From positions 806,001 through 870,000 of the forward strand of contig BJKQ01000008.1 in assembly GCA_006538405.1 (NCBI GenBank): a DNA stretch of 64,000 nucleotides, read 5' to 3'. Both the position numbers and the translations under genes were made by a program. This DNA is from Hansfordia pulvinata (Eukaryota > Ascomycota > Sordariomycetes > Xylariales). The notes under the pieces are model-generated. The model saw only the letters and a list, made by a program, of their open reading frames with translations. It ran no database searches and was not told where the DNA came from. This document shows positions 33,349 to 45,558 of this stretch, piece after piece. The number at the start of each line of letters is the position of its first letter. Positions within the stretch are counted from its first letter, which is position 1.

Positions 33349-36300
33349 GATCCGAGCTGCGCTGCGCTGTCAATTGTGGTTGGTGTGGAGGCTGGCGCGT
33401 CGTAGCGAGTCCAGGGCACGGCGGGAGGGTGCTTATAAGCGAGGGGGAGTGATGAATAATGACCGAGTTAAAAGGTCGGAGCCGGCTCGGCGGCTGGGCG
33501 GCGGGAGACGCGGAGGGAGGGTGACGCGGGGAGCGAGGCGGAGCGCAGACGGATGTGCTGTAGCCGGGTGGCCCGATGCGAGTACTACGTGCTCGGATCG
33601 TGTGGCTCGGCGGCGGACCATGAAAAGGTTGAGGTTGGTTGGCGTGCCAGTTGAGGGAGGACGGGGTGGCGAGCTCGCGCGACTGACGAAATTGCCGCCG
33701 CGACGCGCTCATCTCCCAACTGCCAAAAGGGGCAGTGCCAGGCCCTTCCGATTCGAGTGGGGAATGGGGTGCCTGTCATCATTCGGCAGGGGACTTTGCC
33801 GGAGGCCAACGATGGAATTTTGGCATTTCCGTTTTTACGGTGGGGAGCACCCGCATCTTTTCATTGCGCTTCCCAGGTGGCTACGAGGTTCTACGACGGG
33901 AGCATGTGGGGAGTAAGGTTTCTTCCGTTTGCAGCAGCAAGTCTGTAAATAACGGGACGTACGGCATCTGGCGCCCCGACGGTTCAACCAGCCAGCCGGG
34001 AACGACAGCTTCCGGCTGACGCCACATTGCGAGCCCTTGCAACCGCAGTCTTCGCGGTGGCTTGTTCTTTATTCTCGTGTATCGCAAGCGACTCTCCGGA
34101 GCCCTCGGGTCTGAAGTGCTTCCTTGTTTCGCGCTGCGCAAGCGGGGATCGATTAAAGTACGGCGACTACTCGTACACCTTGCTACTCGTGGGCGACTCC
34201 ACAGGAGTGCGCATGTGAGAGCTGGATTGTGCGCGAGCAGTTCAACGAGAGGCACGTCGAGAGCGATGGGCCGCACGGGTGGCATCTTCTCTTCCCAGTA
34301 GGCCTGTCCACTCCAAGCTGGAAATTTACCGGCCGAACGGACCCGGAAGAGGGCGGATGAGTCCGCATCGCCCCGAGGGGTGTTGAAGCCGACGAGCTGG
34401 CAGCCACAAACCAGAGTCCTCGTTCTGACTGAATCTGGGGCGATAGCGAGGCGGGTCAACGTCGATGCTTCAGTCCGGCAGAAGAATGCATGCGTTAATC
34501 TTTCCCACAGCTCCAGTCTCCTATCTTTCTGCGAGCATACACAGAACATCGTGTCAAATCGTCCTATCACGAAGCCGACGGTAGGTAGATGATTACTCTT
34601 TGGCAAAACATTTTGCGTATCGACAGACTCTCGCTCCTTAACGAGTTAACAGCACAATGTGATCCAATATACGGCTATTAGCGGGCGGTGGGTTCGTACA
34701 TGTAGTTGAGGAGAGCAAGATATCTTAGGTAGCTGTGTGAAGTCGGGAAAAAGGACGGGAAAACATTGAGATATGGATTATCCATCAATGATGGGACATG
34801 AAGTGCTCGTGCGTTGCTTTGAAGAACCGGATATCTCGGCGTGGCTTGCTTTTCGAACTGGAACAATGTGGCTCAATGAACGGTGGCTTATGAGTAGATC
34901 GCTTACTAAGGTTGTGGCTTGGTGCTGGTCGCGAGAGACTGTTTCAGATGGATGGAACATATGGAATCCTTCAGAGCTCCCAGCACTCGATTTAGCTACT
35001 GTAGGTACCTACCTTGAGGTACTCGTAGGAGATATCGTGTTACTTTCCGGGGCCTCCACTTGGAATGAAAGGCACATCGTCGCTCGATTGCACCATGGAC
35101 GCAGCCCTACGGAGTCCTCGTCAAGAACGAAATTCTGGAACCCTTCTGAGCAGATCTGGTCTGGTAGTAGTCTGAGTAGACGCACTCGTATGCGGACAGA
35201 ATCTCCCAGCCCCTTGGCGAACCGTGCTCAGTGTGACGAGCGAAACACAGGACGGGCTTTGTTCATCCCTCTGTTGGCATTTTGGAACAGGTTGTTGCAC
35301 GGCCATCTGCATGTACCAGGCAGTTAGGTTGGATCTCGCGCGCCGAAGCAGGGAGCAAGGGCAGAGAGATGACACCACGCCCATTTTGAGGGACGACATT
35401 ACGTCTGCTCGTGCAGTGCAGCAGCGCCTCCTTATTAGACCCGGCAATGTATGCAATCGCATCGTCATGTGACAGACCCTGGAACCAGCAGCAAAGCATC
35501 GTCCATGGAAGCGCTGTGCTGGTCTTCTCTGGTCGGTGGCGGGCCGCCGTTTGACGATACATGTCATGTACCTTGAAGCCAGTCCCAAGGCGGGTTAAGG
35601 CGGCGATGAGAGGGCATGGATGGAGCGGGCGCCGGGGGTCTCGGTACTTCGTCCGGGACCTTAAGAAACCTCTGAGGTAGCCGGTGGGTACCTAAGGTAC
35701 TCCGTAGGCAGCTGGAGAGCCCTATATTCTGCGCGCGACCCTTGTGTACGAGTAGCAGCAGCGTTGCAGGTGGACACGACGACCAGATCTTCGGTACCTT
35801 TTTCTTCTCTATGTATCTCCGCTCCAGTGGCAAGTACTGGGCCCTCGTGGCTTTTATTCTTAGCAACATCACACGTCTTTCCGTTTAAAAGTAGAAGACA
35901 GGATTTCGAATCATCGGTCGCATTTGCGGATGATGACACTATCTATCTGGTCAGGGTCGGTCGTCTTCGTCAGTGGTGCAGTCCCGTCGTCCGTGAGCGA
36001 TAGATGCCCTCATTGCTTCCACGCTCGACACCTGCCTCTCCTTCAATGAACCCTAGCCTCGCGCAAAGACGCTGCAGGGAAGCCGGGCCGCCGTCTCAAA
36101 CACCAGCACAGCCTACTGCCCCCTGAAAATCAGCATTACATCAGAGCGCCTCGGGCCAAACGGCATCTCTCGTATCTCTCACGCCCGCACAAAGCCTCGA
36201 CACCTGTCCGCCACCGACTGGGGCAGCCATTCAGCCTCCTCTCATCTCCAAACGTCCACCACCTCTCTCCGCCAACCCGGCGATCCCCCCCCCTCTACTT

Positions 36301-36583
36301 CGCCCATCGCCTGCTGCATCACGGACTGCGCGTGCACCTTCGTCCAGACTGCACTGATCGGCCCCCGCTTCCTCCACCACCATTCACCACTGCGACGGCG
36401 ACGACACCTCTCCTTTCCGCCTGCCTACCTCCTAATCTCCCAGCCCCCCATCGCTTAGGCGCCCGCATCGCCCGCAGCATCCAACCTCGCCCATTAACTC
36501 TCCCACGACACACAATTTCCCTTGACACTTGCTTTTCTGAACTCTTCACCGGTCCTTTCCCGGCCTGCCCGCCCCGTTCGGCC
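33349..36583. other. 3.2 kb divergent spacer
   Basis: Lies between the start codons of the sterol reductase (leftward) and the receptor-like gene (rightward), so it holds both promoters. TACTCGTA or its complement occurs at 34168, 35020 and 35747, and AGGTACCT-type words at 34995-35030 and 35690-35705. Some 600 bases before the receptor ATG are C/T-rich, like a fungal 5' leader. The ORF at 34773-35327 has no recognisable domain. Confidence 0.5.
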
Positions 36584-37885
36584 ATGCGCCATCCCGCCTC
36601 CGCCGGGTCCCTCGCGGGTGGCCTGCTGGCCCTGCTCTGCCTCGCTGGCGCGCCCACCGCGACCGCCAACGACGAAAAGACTGCTACCTCCACAGCTTGC
36701 ACCGCAACCTCCACCGGCTCAGGCGCCTTTTTCGACCTCCGTCCCGACATTGCCGTCAAGTCCGGCGCCGAAGACCCCTACGGCGCCCCCCACGACGACT
36801 ACCATGCCCGCGGCTTCGACTACGGCTTCAACTTCACTCTCAACATCTGCGAGCCCGTCGTCAACCCCGTCAGCGACGTGATCGGGCTCAAGGAGGAGCT
36901 ATGGCGCAACGTAAGCTCCTACTACGTCTCCAAGGGAGATGTCTACAGCCTCGGCTCCCGCTCCGGCCACCTTGTCTCCCGCGGCAAGGAGCTTGTGCTC
37001 CAGTACAAGGACGGCTCCCCCTGCGGGTCCAAAAAGGCCCAGGCCAAGAGGGGCCTGTCGACTGGCTATTTCGACAACGCCCCCGCCATCCGCCGCCGCG
37101 ACACCGTCCGCGAGGGCGCATCTTATCGCATGGCCTCTGATGACGACGATGACACTACCGCCCACGCGTCCGACAAGGGAGACACTACCCACGGCCCTCC
37201 CGGCGCCGGCGGCAAGCCCGACACCAAGAAACCCGACAACTCCAAGCCCGGTAACGGCAAGGGCAACGGCAATGGCAAGGGTAATGGGGGCGGCGACAAG
37301 CACTCTTCAAGCGAGTCCGTTCGCCGCAAGTCCTCCACCATACTCTTCAGCTGCGACCGCGACGCCATCTCTCCGCTCGTTTCTTTCATCGCCTCCGACC
37401 CGGACGAGTGCAACTACGTGTTCAAGGTCAAGTCGCAGCATGCGTGCGCCGGCGCTGAGCCGCACAAGCCCGGAAGCGTCGGACCCGGGTCCGTCTTTGC
37501 CATTATCCTCGTCATTGCCGTCCTCGTCTACCTGCTCGGCGGTATCTTCTACAACCGCACTGTCTCCCACGCCCGCGGCTGGAAACAGCTGCCCAACTAT
37601 TCGCTCTGGGCCAGCGTCTGGAGTTTCATCTCGGTAAGTAGGCCGCGTCGGCAACCCTTGTTGCCCCCTGTCTCTCCGCGTCTTTTTACGTCGTGTCGCT
37701 AACAGCCGCACCTTCAGGACATGTTTGTCATCGCCGCCTCATCCTGCGCGCGCTGTCTTCCTTCAGGGCGTGGCGGGTACCACCACTTAGCTGGCTCGCC
37801 AGGGCAAAGCGCCACGCGCAACAGCCGCGACCGCGAAGCCGAGAACCGCCTCATTGATCAGTATGACGAGGAATGGGATGACTGA
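36584..37885 (+). CDS. Mannose-6-phosphate-receptor-like (MRH/Atg27-domain) membrane protein
   Basis: Type I membrane protein of the MRH fold, related to cation-dependent mannose-6-phosphate receptors and Atg27, expected to cycle between Golgi and endosome/vacuole. Exons 36584-37633 and 37718-37885 join to 405 residues; the 84-base intron begins GTAAGT and ends TTCAG. In order: signal peptide (GGLLALLCLAGAPTATA), luminal domain with FDYGFNFTLNICEPV, NVSSYYVSKGDVYSLG and LVLQYKDGSPC, a disordered Asp/Lys/Gly/Asn insert (GNGKGNGNGKGNGG), the second half of the domain (ILFSCDRD, DPDECNYVF), one transmembrane helix (VFAIILVIAVLVYLLGGIFY), and a cytosolic tail with WKQLPNYSLWASVWSFI ending DEEWDD. 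Paired cysteines fit the fold. The insert is longer than a compact MRH domain needs. Cargo is unknown. Confidence 0.85.
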
Positions 37886-38794
37886 GGCCCTGGCTGGGAC
37901 AATAAAAAGAATACCATGATGAGCATTGAAAAAATAGGCCCCTGTGTTTGTACCTTGATACCTTGAAAGACATATCTTCCCACAGCCACAGGACACGGTG
38001 AAATTTGTTTGCAACCGAGTGATGACTGAGCTCAGTAGCTGCTGTCCTGCTCTCTTGTTCAGCTGTCTCCTGTGTGCTAAGTTCTCCAGCTCCGATTGAG
38101 CTCCAGGGACTCATGGCTGACCGCGCGTATTGGCGTTATGTCAGGATTAGAGTGGGAAAATGCAATTTCCGCTCGCGGGTTGCGGGTTCGGGATCCCTCT
38201 CTTAGGTTTCTGTTTCAAGAGCAGTTGCATTGATAACGTCAAGCAGTGCTGCATGACACTCGTTGAAGATACTGTCACGTGTAAAGAGAGCATCAAATAT
38301 GGAACCAAGCCCGTTCATCAATCACATCTTTAAAACAGCCACTTGAGCCTGCCGGCCGGCCCTGCTCACTTAGCTGCTCCCATCCACGAACTAGAATATC
38401 CATTCAACGGTCGCACCTTCCCCCAGGTAAAGTGTCATTGGCAGTGTGATGGCCACTTCCGTCCACGGGCAGTCGCAATGCTGCCGGCGCGGCATAAGGC
38501 GAGGTTCAATGTCTGCTACATCGGTACCTCCGAATCCAACAAGCAAGATCCTCTCCAGTTCAACACCATTTTGCCTCTCGTGGGCTGCCCATTCTTCACC
38601 GCACCAAGCATCCGAGACATCATCTTTCGTTGCAGGCACAAAGCCGCCACGCGCGACGGGACTGCACACACCGCCGAGCGGAGGCAAACGCAGGAGTACT
38701 CGAATGATTCAAAACATTATCATATTTGGGTGCTATCACCGCTTCATCACGCTCTTGCTCTATTTGCACTCTTTCGCTATACAGCATCGACTCA
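37886..38794. other. Spacer between convergent genes
   Basis: No gene or strong repeat identified. It is lower in GC than the flanking exons. Confidence 0.5.
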
Positions 38795-40870
38795 TCAATC
38801 CCGGCTTCGCATTATCCACCAATCGCCGTCCTTCTCAATCTGACCACGCCGGTCGCCAATCGCGGCCGCCAGCCTGCTGGACGAGTCGAAGGCTCCCTCA
38901 GTGCCCCGAACGCCATCACGGATACGGTCGTCGACGGAGGCCATGAGCGGCAGCAGGGTGCTGTCGACCCAGGCGCGACGGCGATGGGCGTGCGTCTGCC
39001 AGATGTTGATGGCGAAGAGGGCCAGGGCCGCGACCAACAACGCTGTTGGGTAGGCCACCCACGCCCACCTGGCGATGATAGTCGACTGCGTCACCCAGGT
39101 TTGGCCCAGGTGCGGGTTGCCGTCGTACGTGGGAACCGCGTTGGCCAGCCGCATGTGGTTCGTCATGCTCTTGGCAATGTTGCTGGCCAGCCGGTCACGG
39201 TCGGCCTGTGTGTGCACGAGGGACCACCGCTTGAGCGTCTCAGTCAGGTGGAAGCCCTCAAGGTCCGAGTCGTCACTGGGCGAGGCAGCGTTGGCTAGCA
39301 GCTTCGGTGTGGTGAAGGTAGCGTTGCGCACGACGAATTCGGGCTCGCTGCCCGCTACCTTCTTGTCCATGCCGATGCCATCGGTGTAGTTGAAGTAGTG
39401 GTCCGCCTGGTTCGTCGTCACCCCGTGGCTGTCTAGCTCCGGGCCGTTCGCCCACGCGGCTCCCCCCTCGCGGACCGACGTTGTCTGCTTGCCCTGCGAG
39501 ACGTTGACGCTGATCCCCTGCATGCAGTACCAGAAGCCGCACGCGGTGTCCCGGACGTCGCGGAAGTACACCTGCTCGACATACTTGGACGGATCGCCCC
39601 GGTGGTCCACCTCAAGGACCTCAAAGACACCCAGATTGGCGTTTGAGACGCGGCGGAGCTGCTTCGGCGCGCCCGGCTTCGAGTTGGGATTGGGGTACGG
39701 CTGGCCGACATAGCCCGACATATCACCGACACGCTCGAAGAAGGGGTCGCTGTATCCCTTGTACAGCTGCATCCAGGGCGTCGGTTCGATGGGCATAGCG
39801 TGCCACTCGTGCTGGCTCGAGTTGAAGGTCGTGTTGGTACCCCACGAATTGGTGATGGCCGTGAAGCCGTCCATGCCGGTGTAATTGCAATAGTCGTACC
39901 CCACAGCCAGCTCGCCGCCAGGCCCATACATCGTCGTCCCGCTGCCGCAAGCATCGGGTTCAGGCTCTACCTCGACACATCGCCCGCACACGCCAATCGT
40001 CGGGACCGTATCCCAGGTGCAGTTGCCGCTTGGGCACGTTGCGAGGAGGTCGTCCACCTCGCCGCCGGCCATAAAGCCCTCCATGAAGGCGTCGACCCAC
40101 GCATAGCTGCTGTAGTCGCCGTGGTTGCTCACGTTGAAGGGCACGTCGGTGACCTCGCGGGCCCAAGGGACGCTGGCGGTCTGCTTAGGATCGACGACCG
40201 ACACGACCTCGATCGAGATGATCTGCTGCGTGAGCAGGTTGAAAGCGACGCCGACAATCATGAGCAGCGCTGATATGGTGACGAAGGAGTCGCGCACAGG
40301 GCTTGAGCTGACCACCCAGACAGCGCTCCCCCAGGGCCCCCGCGATACACGATCAATGCGATCAAGATCCCGCAGCGGCGCGCCACGAAGGGCATGTTTG
40401 GGGTTGGAGAAGTAGCGCCACTTGGCCTGACTGACGGCGTCGGCGACGGGGAAGACGAGGGCGCCCTTCATGACGGTCGCCAACCCCGCGATGACGGCGT
40501 TGATGGAGATGTACGGCGACGCCCAGTCGTCGGCCGGTCGGCCCTCGTACGCCCGCGTCAGCACGATCAGACACATCCAGCTGGCCGTCGAGAGCAGCAG
40601 CGACACGAACTGCCACCGCCACTCGCGCAACACCCGCCACAGGTCCATGTAGACCCCCGGGTCGATGAGCGAAACGGCGCTGCTCCACGTCCGCTTGGCT
40701 TTGAACGAGGCCTGCGGCGAGCCCAGGCCCGAGCCGGACGTGGAGACGGGGGTCTGGACACCGTCGCCGCCGTCGCGGTCCTTTTTCTCGCGGGAGAGGT
40801 TGTCGTCAACGCCATCATGGGAGATGATGGGGGGCGGCGCCTGGCCGCCTGGTACCCAGAATCTCCACAT
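38795..40870 (-). CDS. DUF3176-family membrane protein
   Basis: Fungal membrane protein of unknown function with the DUF3176 pattern. A single uninterrupted exon from the ATG at 40870 encodes 691 residues. The N-terminus is cytosolic and disordered (Pro/Gly/Asp). Then come WRVLREWRWQFVSLLLSTASWMC, YISINAVIAGLATVMKGALVFPVADAVSQAKW (the DUF3176 core) and SFVTISALLMIVGVAFNLLTQQII, giving three closely spaced membrane segments. A long extracytoplasmic domain of ~380 residues follows, with many N-glycosylation sequons and cysteines (CPSGNCTWDTVPTIGVCGRC), then a last helix (WVAYPTALLVAALALFAINIW) and a short tail. The CxxGNCTW motif is typical of the family. The track's longer N-terminus would need a non-ATG start, so I chose 40870. 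No biochemical role is known to me. Confidence 0.85.
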   Translation of the reverse strand: MWRFWVPGGQAPPPIISHDGVDDNLSREKKDRDGGDGVQTPVSTSGSGLGSPQASFKAKRTWSSAVSLIDPGVYMDLWRVLREWRWQFVSLLLSTASWMCLIVLTRAYEGRPADDWASPYISINAVIAGLATVMKGALVFPVADAVSQAKWRYFSNPKHALRGAPLRDLDRIDRVSRGPWGSAVWVVSSSPVRDSFVTISALLMIVGVAFNLLTQQIISIEVVSVVDPKQTASVPWAREVTDVPFNVSNHGDYSSYAWVDAFMEGFMAGGEVDDLLATCPSGNCTWDTVPTIGVCGRCVEVEPEPDACGSGTTMYGPGGELAVGYDYCNYTGMDGFTAITNSWGTNTTFNSSQHEWHAMPIEPTPWMQLYKGYSDPFFERVGDMSGYVGQPYPNPNSKPGAPKQLRRVSNANLGVFEVLEVDHRGDPSKYVEQVYFRDVRDTACGFWYCMQGISVNVSQGKQTTSVREGGAAWANGPELDSHGVTTNQADHYFNYTDGIGMDKKVAGSEPEFVVRNATFTTPKLLANAASPSDDSDLEGFHLTETLKRWSLVHTQADRDRLASNIAKSMTNHMRLANAVPTYDGNPHLGQTWVTQSTIIARWAWVAYPTALLVAALALFAINIWQTHAHRRRAWVDSTLLPLMASVDDRIRDGVRGTEGAFDSSSRLAAAIGDRRGQIEKDGDWWIMRSRD

Positions 40871-43800
40871 TACCGAGCGGGCGGTTTCCCTGATTTTGAG
40901 GCTGGACGTGAGGACGAGATGATGATATGTGTTGTGCGGTGAAGTAAAGAGGCGGAATTGGCTCGAGCGAATGGATTGCGACAACCGGCTACGGCCTTAT
41001 AAAGCGAAGACAGCCTTATAAAGGAAGAAAGTCGGACTGCGATCAGCGGCGGGGTGATATGCTGCTGATCATATGGTCTGCTCTTCCGACGACTATCAAA
41101 GAGCTTCAAGTCCCGCCTCGCTGACTCGAACCGTCCGTATACCTACCCCGACACGCATAGCCCCCTCTGGTTTATCAACACTCTCCGGTGAACGAAGGGA
41201 CAAACGAACGAGGCGGGTCGTTGGACGATCTGCAATGCAACCCGCGGCCACTTGCATCTATAGTGCGTCTTGTTACCTGCAGCGGGTTGCGCAACCCGCC
41301 CTCGACAGGACTAGCTAGCGGGGATCGCCCACGACACAGGCCCAATCGCGAGTCTCTTTCGTTGCTTGGATGCGGCGCAGGGCGGGCCTGGGAAGAGGGT
41401 CGGCGGCTACGAGTGTTGGCCAGTCACGCCAGTGTCCTGTGCTCGCTGCATCCCGCCGCCAAGGGGTCTGCAAGCCCCATCGCCAGCGGCAGGGGCTCAA
41501 CGGCGTTCGAGTCCGAGTAAGCGCGGAGGGTGGAAGCGTGCATGGCACAGCAGGTGCAGGTGGAGGTGCAACGCTTTGCAGGGCAGAAGAATGGTCTCCT
41601 GATCCTGAGGGACATGTGCGCCGCCACTGGGGATTGGAGAGAGACGAGAGAAGAGGGAGGCAAGTCCGCCCGCACGTGAAACAGGCATTCCCAGGCTCTT
41701 GAGTGCTGTTTACTGACCGACTAGGTTCTTGTCACCTGCAAACGATGTGTACGAGTATGGATGCACGTACGGCAAGAAAGTTGCGCGCCTTGTCTTGCGG
41801 GACGGATATGCCTGGGGGGCAGACTAATAAGGATCGCATCGTCGACTCTTTATCGCCTCGACCCCCACCGCGCCTCATCGTCACCGTCAGCCGGCACAAG
41901 TATGCGGACTTTTTCTTGCCCGTCGCGAGGGGCGCTTACGGAGTATACCAGATGCGGCCTGGTTTGCGGGAACGCACCATACAAGTACGGCACTCACCTG
42001 CACTTAATAAGCGCCAACATAGTCGCAAGGCCTACTCGTACCCTACGAGCAACTCAAAAGATGCCGGCCCCTCTACTCTGCCGTCTTTCCCCGTTTGAGG
42101 GCCCACGAACGCCTTGCTCTAATGCGTGTTCCGAGTCGGCAGGTGGCCTGCCTCGCCTCCGAGGCGGCGGCGCGACCGACTGCGTCCCCTTTCGCTTCTG
42201 CTCTCTTTGGAGTCCATGATGTGGTCCGAACATTTTTCTGCACACGATGCAAGGCCGTCGCAGGAACTATGTCAGAGGGGCATTCGGCCCCGGGTATACT
42301 CGCGCGCCAGCACCCGGTCCTGAAGCGAGACTCCGAGAGGCGAATCTACCAACAAGGTGCGTCCGAAAATGCTCTGCTTGGTAAGTGGCGTGGGCCAACT
42401 CGGCCCCGACGGGCCCGACACATAATTTCATGTAGAAAAGCCAAATGAAGAAAGAAAACCCCGAAATAAAAAAACAAAAGGTGTGCCACTGACAGCAGGA
42501 GGTCCTAACCCGCCAGTTCAAGTAGTGCAGAACTGGTCAAAACCATGACCAACTCGGACGGCGAAGCGACCTGGTATTACCCATCTCTGCATCATCTCAA
42601 GGCGCGCAAGCACACATTACCTCTCAACTGGACCCTAAATTCAGGGTACTCAAGGTATATAAGCAGAAAGGCAAGAAGAACCGGTCTATCATGTATGCGG
42701 CTGCCTCCCTCAAGTGGCAATCTACTAGCTACGGCCGCGCAACTCGTAGAACTTACAAAGAGGCGCGTTTCCTTGAAACCTTGTGCGGCCGAGCCTGAGG
42801 TCTTTAAATGGGACTCTATGCTAATTTAGGCAGGCGATTGTAGCGCTTGGTAAAAAGTCCATAACAAGCACCTGGAACTTTTGTTGCAATTGTCGTGGCC
42901 TTGACTAATAGCTTCATTACCATTTACGCAGTTCCGCAACCCTGGAATGACTGATATTACAGGGAACGTGTGGGATCTCCGAGGCAGTGCAAGAGGGCTG
43001 CAGAATTAAAGAGGCGCGATAGATCGCCACACACACACACATACCCGCCCAGCCGCTTGATGTTTCTTCTTCCGCCTCAGATTCCTGCCTGAACTGGAAC
43101 CTGAATAAGGCATGCATACTTACCGCAGTTGCCACCGGCCACCTGCAAGTTGCCGTGTCTGCTCTGCGTCCGGCTGCAGTATTTCACTGCGCTGGTGCAT
43201 GTGTCTGCCAGGAAGATCCTACCAGCGCCACCACCTCCCGAATGTGACGGCACCGGGAGACGAGCAGCCGCGGACAAGGAACCCAGCTACTCGTAGATGG
43301 GGAGCGGGGACCGGGCGGGACGTCCTGGTCCCGGCACAGAACGGGACTGGAAGCAAACTTCCGAGTGGCGACGGCAACATGGAAATGGGTATTAACAGAT
43401 CGAAAGAGGATCGAGGTAAGTGGCTACGCCACCCCAAGTGTGCCGCTACTGTGCTTATTAACAAACTAAGGGCTGTTCTATCGCAGACGTGGCTTGGTGT
43501 GCTCTTGCAGAGTAGGTCTGCTCTTCCAGCTGCAGAGACTGCTCTTCAGCTGTGAATACCAAAGAGCTACCTACCTATGCAACTCTGCCGGAAGAAACAA
43601 ACAACAGAGGCAGAGCTCTTCGAGGCGGCCGAAGTCGAGACGAGTCTTTTCATCCCGGACTCGCGCCTTTCTTTATCCGTTTCGACCTTACAAGACACCA
43701 CCAAGTGAAATGAGAGGAGTTCCCTATTCAACAACGAACCTCCACCTGCCTTGCCCATTGTCATCGGTCCCCCCCTCCGCAAGCCATTGCCACTACCGCT

Positions 43801-44213
43801 GACATTCTCTCTGCGCTTATGACTACTACCTCTGGTAGACGCCTCACGGCCCACGACCCGCCGCTTGGCTCTCGGCTATGGCCATGAGCTGGCCCAGAAC
43901 CGTGGCTATTTCGAGGCTCTGCCGTCTCTGTGCCCGGCGCGGGAACAGACCTCTTTCGCCTCGTCTCGTCTGAGCAGGGCGCAGCTGGCTTCTGTCGCCT
44001 GACCAGGCCCCTGATGCGTCACCGCCAGCCACTCTGGTTCTTTGCCTTTTGTTTATTTCGAGCCGCGGAAGCTTCCGGGCGCCAAAGATATCATTGACCC
44101 ACGACGAAAGAGCTTTTTTTATTTTCTTCGGGTTGCTCCGGTCCAGGGGTGAGAAGTGGTCAGAGCGAGGAGCCTCAGACTTCAGGATACAATAACTCGC
44201 GGGAAAGTCGGTC

Positions 44214-44248
<35 letters not shown>

Positions 44249-44384
44249 ATCGGTCTTCTTCCCTAGCAACCCGTCTTGTCCTCACTGACTGTAGCTCGGC
44301 AACGTCGAACACCCTCTCCGGCCGATTCACACGTCGTACTCTTCCAAGACGATCGCCGCGCCGAAGTAACACCTCCCCGCCGCC
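40871..44384. other. 3.5 kb spacer
   Basis: No supported gene. TACTCGTA at 42033 and 43288, TACGAGTA at 41750, and a (CTG)n run at 44215-44247. Small ATG ORFs such as 42545-42829 have no recognisable domain. Confidence 0.5.
44215..44247. repeat. (CTG)n trinucleotide run
   Basis: Eleven perfect CTG units about 140 bases upstream of the kinase-like gene's ATG, so probably in its promoter or 5' UTR. Confidence 0.9.
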
Positions 44385-45558
44385 ATGAAGCCGCAAACGT
44401 TCTGGGAGATCTTCCTGGCGCTCGCCCTCTCCCACCCTGCACACGCGGTGAGCCACCCTCCCCTTCCTCGGTCTATCTGCCTTGTTTCCCCCCTAGCTGT
44501 GAGGACTTCCCACACGTCTACCCACGGCCCAGCCCGATCCACATCTACCCATCCACCCGGAGGTGACAAGGGGGCAGCTCCTGTCAAGTCGCGCCAAACC
44601 CATCCAAAACTTTTCCAAAACTTTGGCATTGCCTGCTCGTGGCTCTCAGCTCCCCCTCCCCCTTGCCCTCCCTCCGCGGACTAGATACTGACAAAGCAAG
44701 CTCCAGGCGCCCAAGGAAGCGCGGGCAGACCACCACCTCACGCCCAGCTCGGAGGAGCTGCCGATCCGCCAGGCGCTCCCGGGCAAGCCGTACTTCTTCC
44801 AGGCCGAGACGGAGGGCGGCGACGAACTGCAGGTCAGCCTGGCGTTCGGCGTGCTGCGAGACCCCTACGCGATCTGGCGGGACGGCGCGCAGCTGCCCGT
44901 GTCCCAGGACATGAGCGGCTGGGCGCGCGCCAAGATCAGGGGCGCCGACAAGAGGGGGAGGCTGGTGGGCAGCCAGGAGGACCGGCTCAGCACGTACGAG
45001 ATCAACCCGGCCGTCACGTCGTGGGCCGGGGCCGGCGCCCGCGTCAAGTCGAGCCACCTACGCAAGCTGCGCCAGCTCAGCGGCGAAGGGTTCGGGTCCG
45101 ACCGGGACGCGCGCCACTTCAGCGCCGAGTACGGCGGCAGGAAGTACCTGTACAAGAAGGCCAACCTGGGCGACCGCGAGGAGATCGAGTGGATGGAGAA
45201 CGAGATCTGGATGCAGGGGCTGCTGCGCGGCAAGAAGCACGAGGGCAAAGCCATCACGCCGCCCTTCCGGTTCCTCGTCGTCGACCCGGCCGACGGCGAG
45301 GTCCTCGGGTTCCTCGCCGACTTCCTCGAGGGCGCCGCTCCCGCCGACGTCGACGACAGGACGCAGGTCGAGGCCTGCTTCGCCCTCGTCCGGGCCGTCT
45401 ACTCCCAGCTGAAGGTCATCCAAAACGACGCCTTCAGCGGCAACTGCCTGTTCGTCGGCGGCATCCCCAGCCTCGTCGACTTTGAGAAGTCCAAGATACC
45501 CGAGTCTCAGCATGAGCTGAACGCTGCCATGGCGGAGTGGTGGAATCTGCGCATTTGA
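44385..45558 (+). CDS. Secreted protein-kinase-like protein
   Basis: Exons 44385-44447 and 44707-45558 join to 304 residues; the 259-base intron begins GTGAGC and ends CCAG. Exon 1 encodes almost exactly a signal peptide (MKPQTFWEIFLALALSHPAHA), so the mature protein should enter the secretory pathway. The C-terminal two-thirds resemble an atypical kinase fold: KYLYKKA (candidate ATP-binding Lys), an acidic helix EEIEWMENEIWMQGLL, a hinge-like FLVVDPADGEVLGFLADFLEG, then QNDAFSGNCLF and SLVDFEKS in the positions of the catalytic loop and DFG. Asp262, Asn267 and Asp279 could be catalytic base and metal ligands. Seen: these motifs. Inferred: a kinase or pseudokinase acting on secreted or luminal substrates. 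No glycine-rich loop is obvious. I do not recognise a named subfamily. Confidence 0.65.

Noticed and set aside
34773..35327. ATG-initiated 184-codon ORF between the sterol reductase and the receptor-like gene
   Set aside because: No domain or bias towards C/G-ending codons, and it contains intergenic repeat words (AGGTACCT, TACTCGTA).
42545..42829. ATG-initiated 94-codon ORF
   Set aside because: No domain, no signal peptide and no splice context; could be a small gene but I cannot support it.
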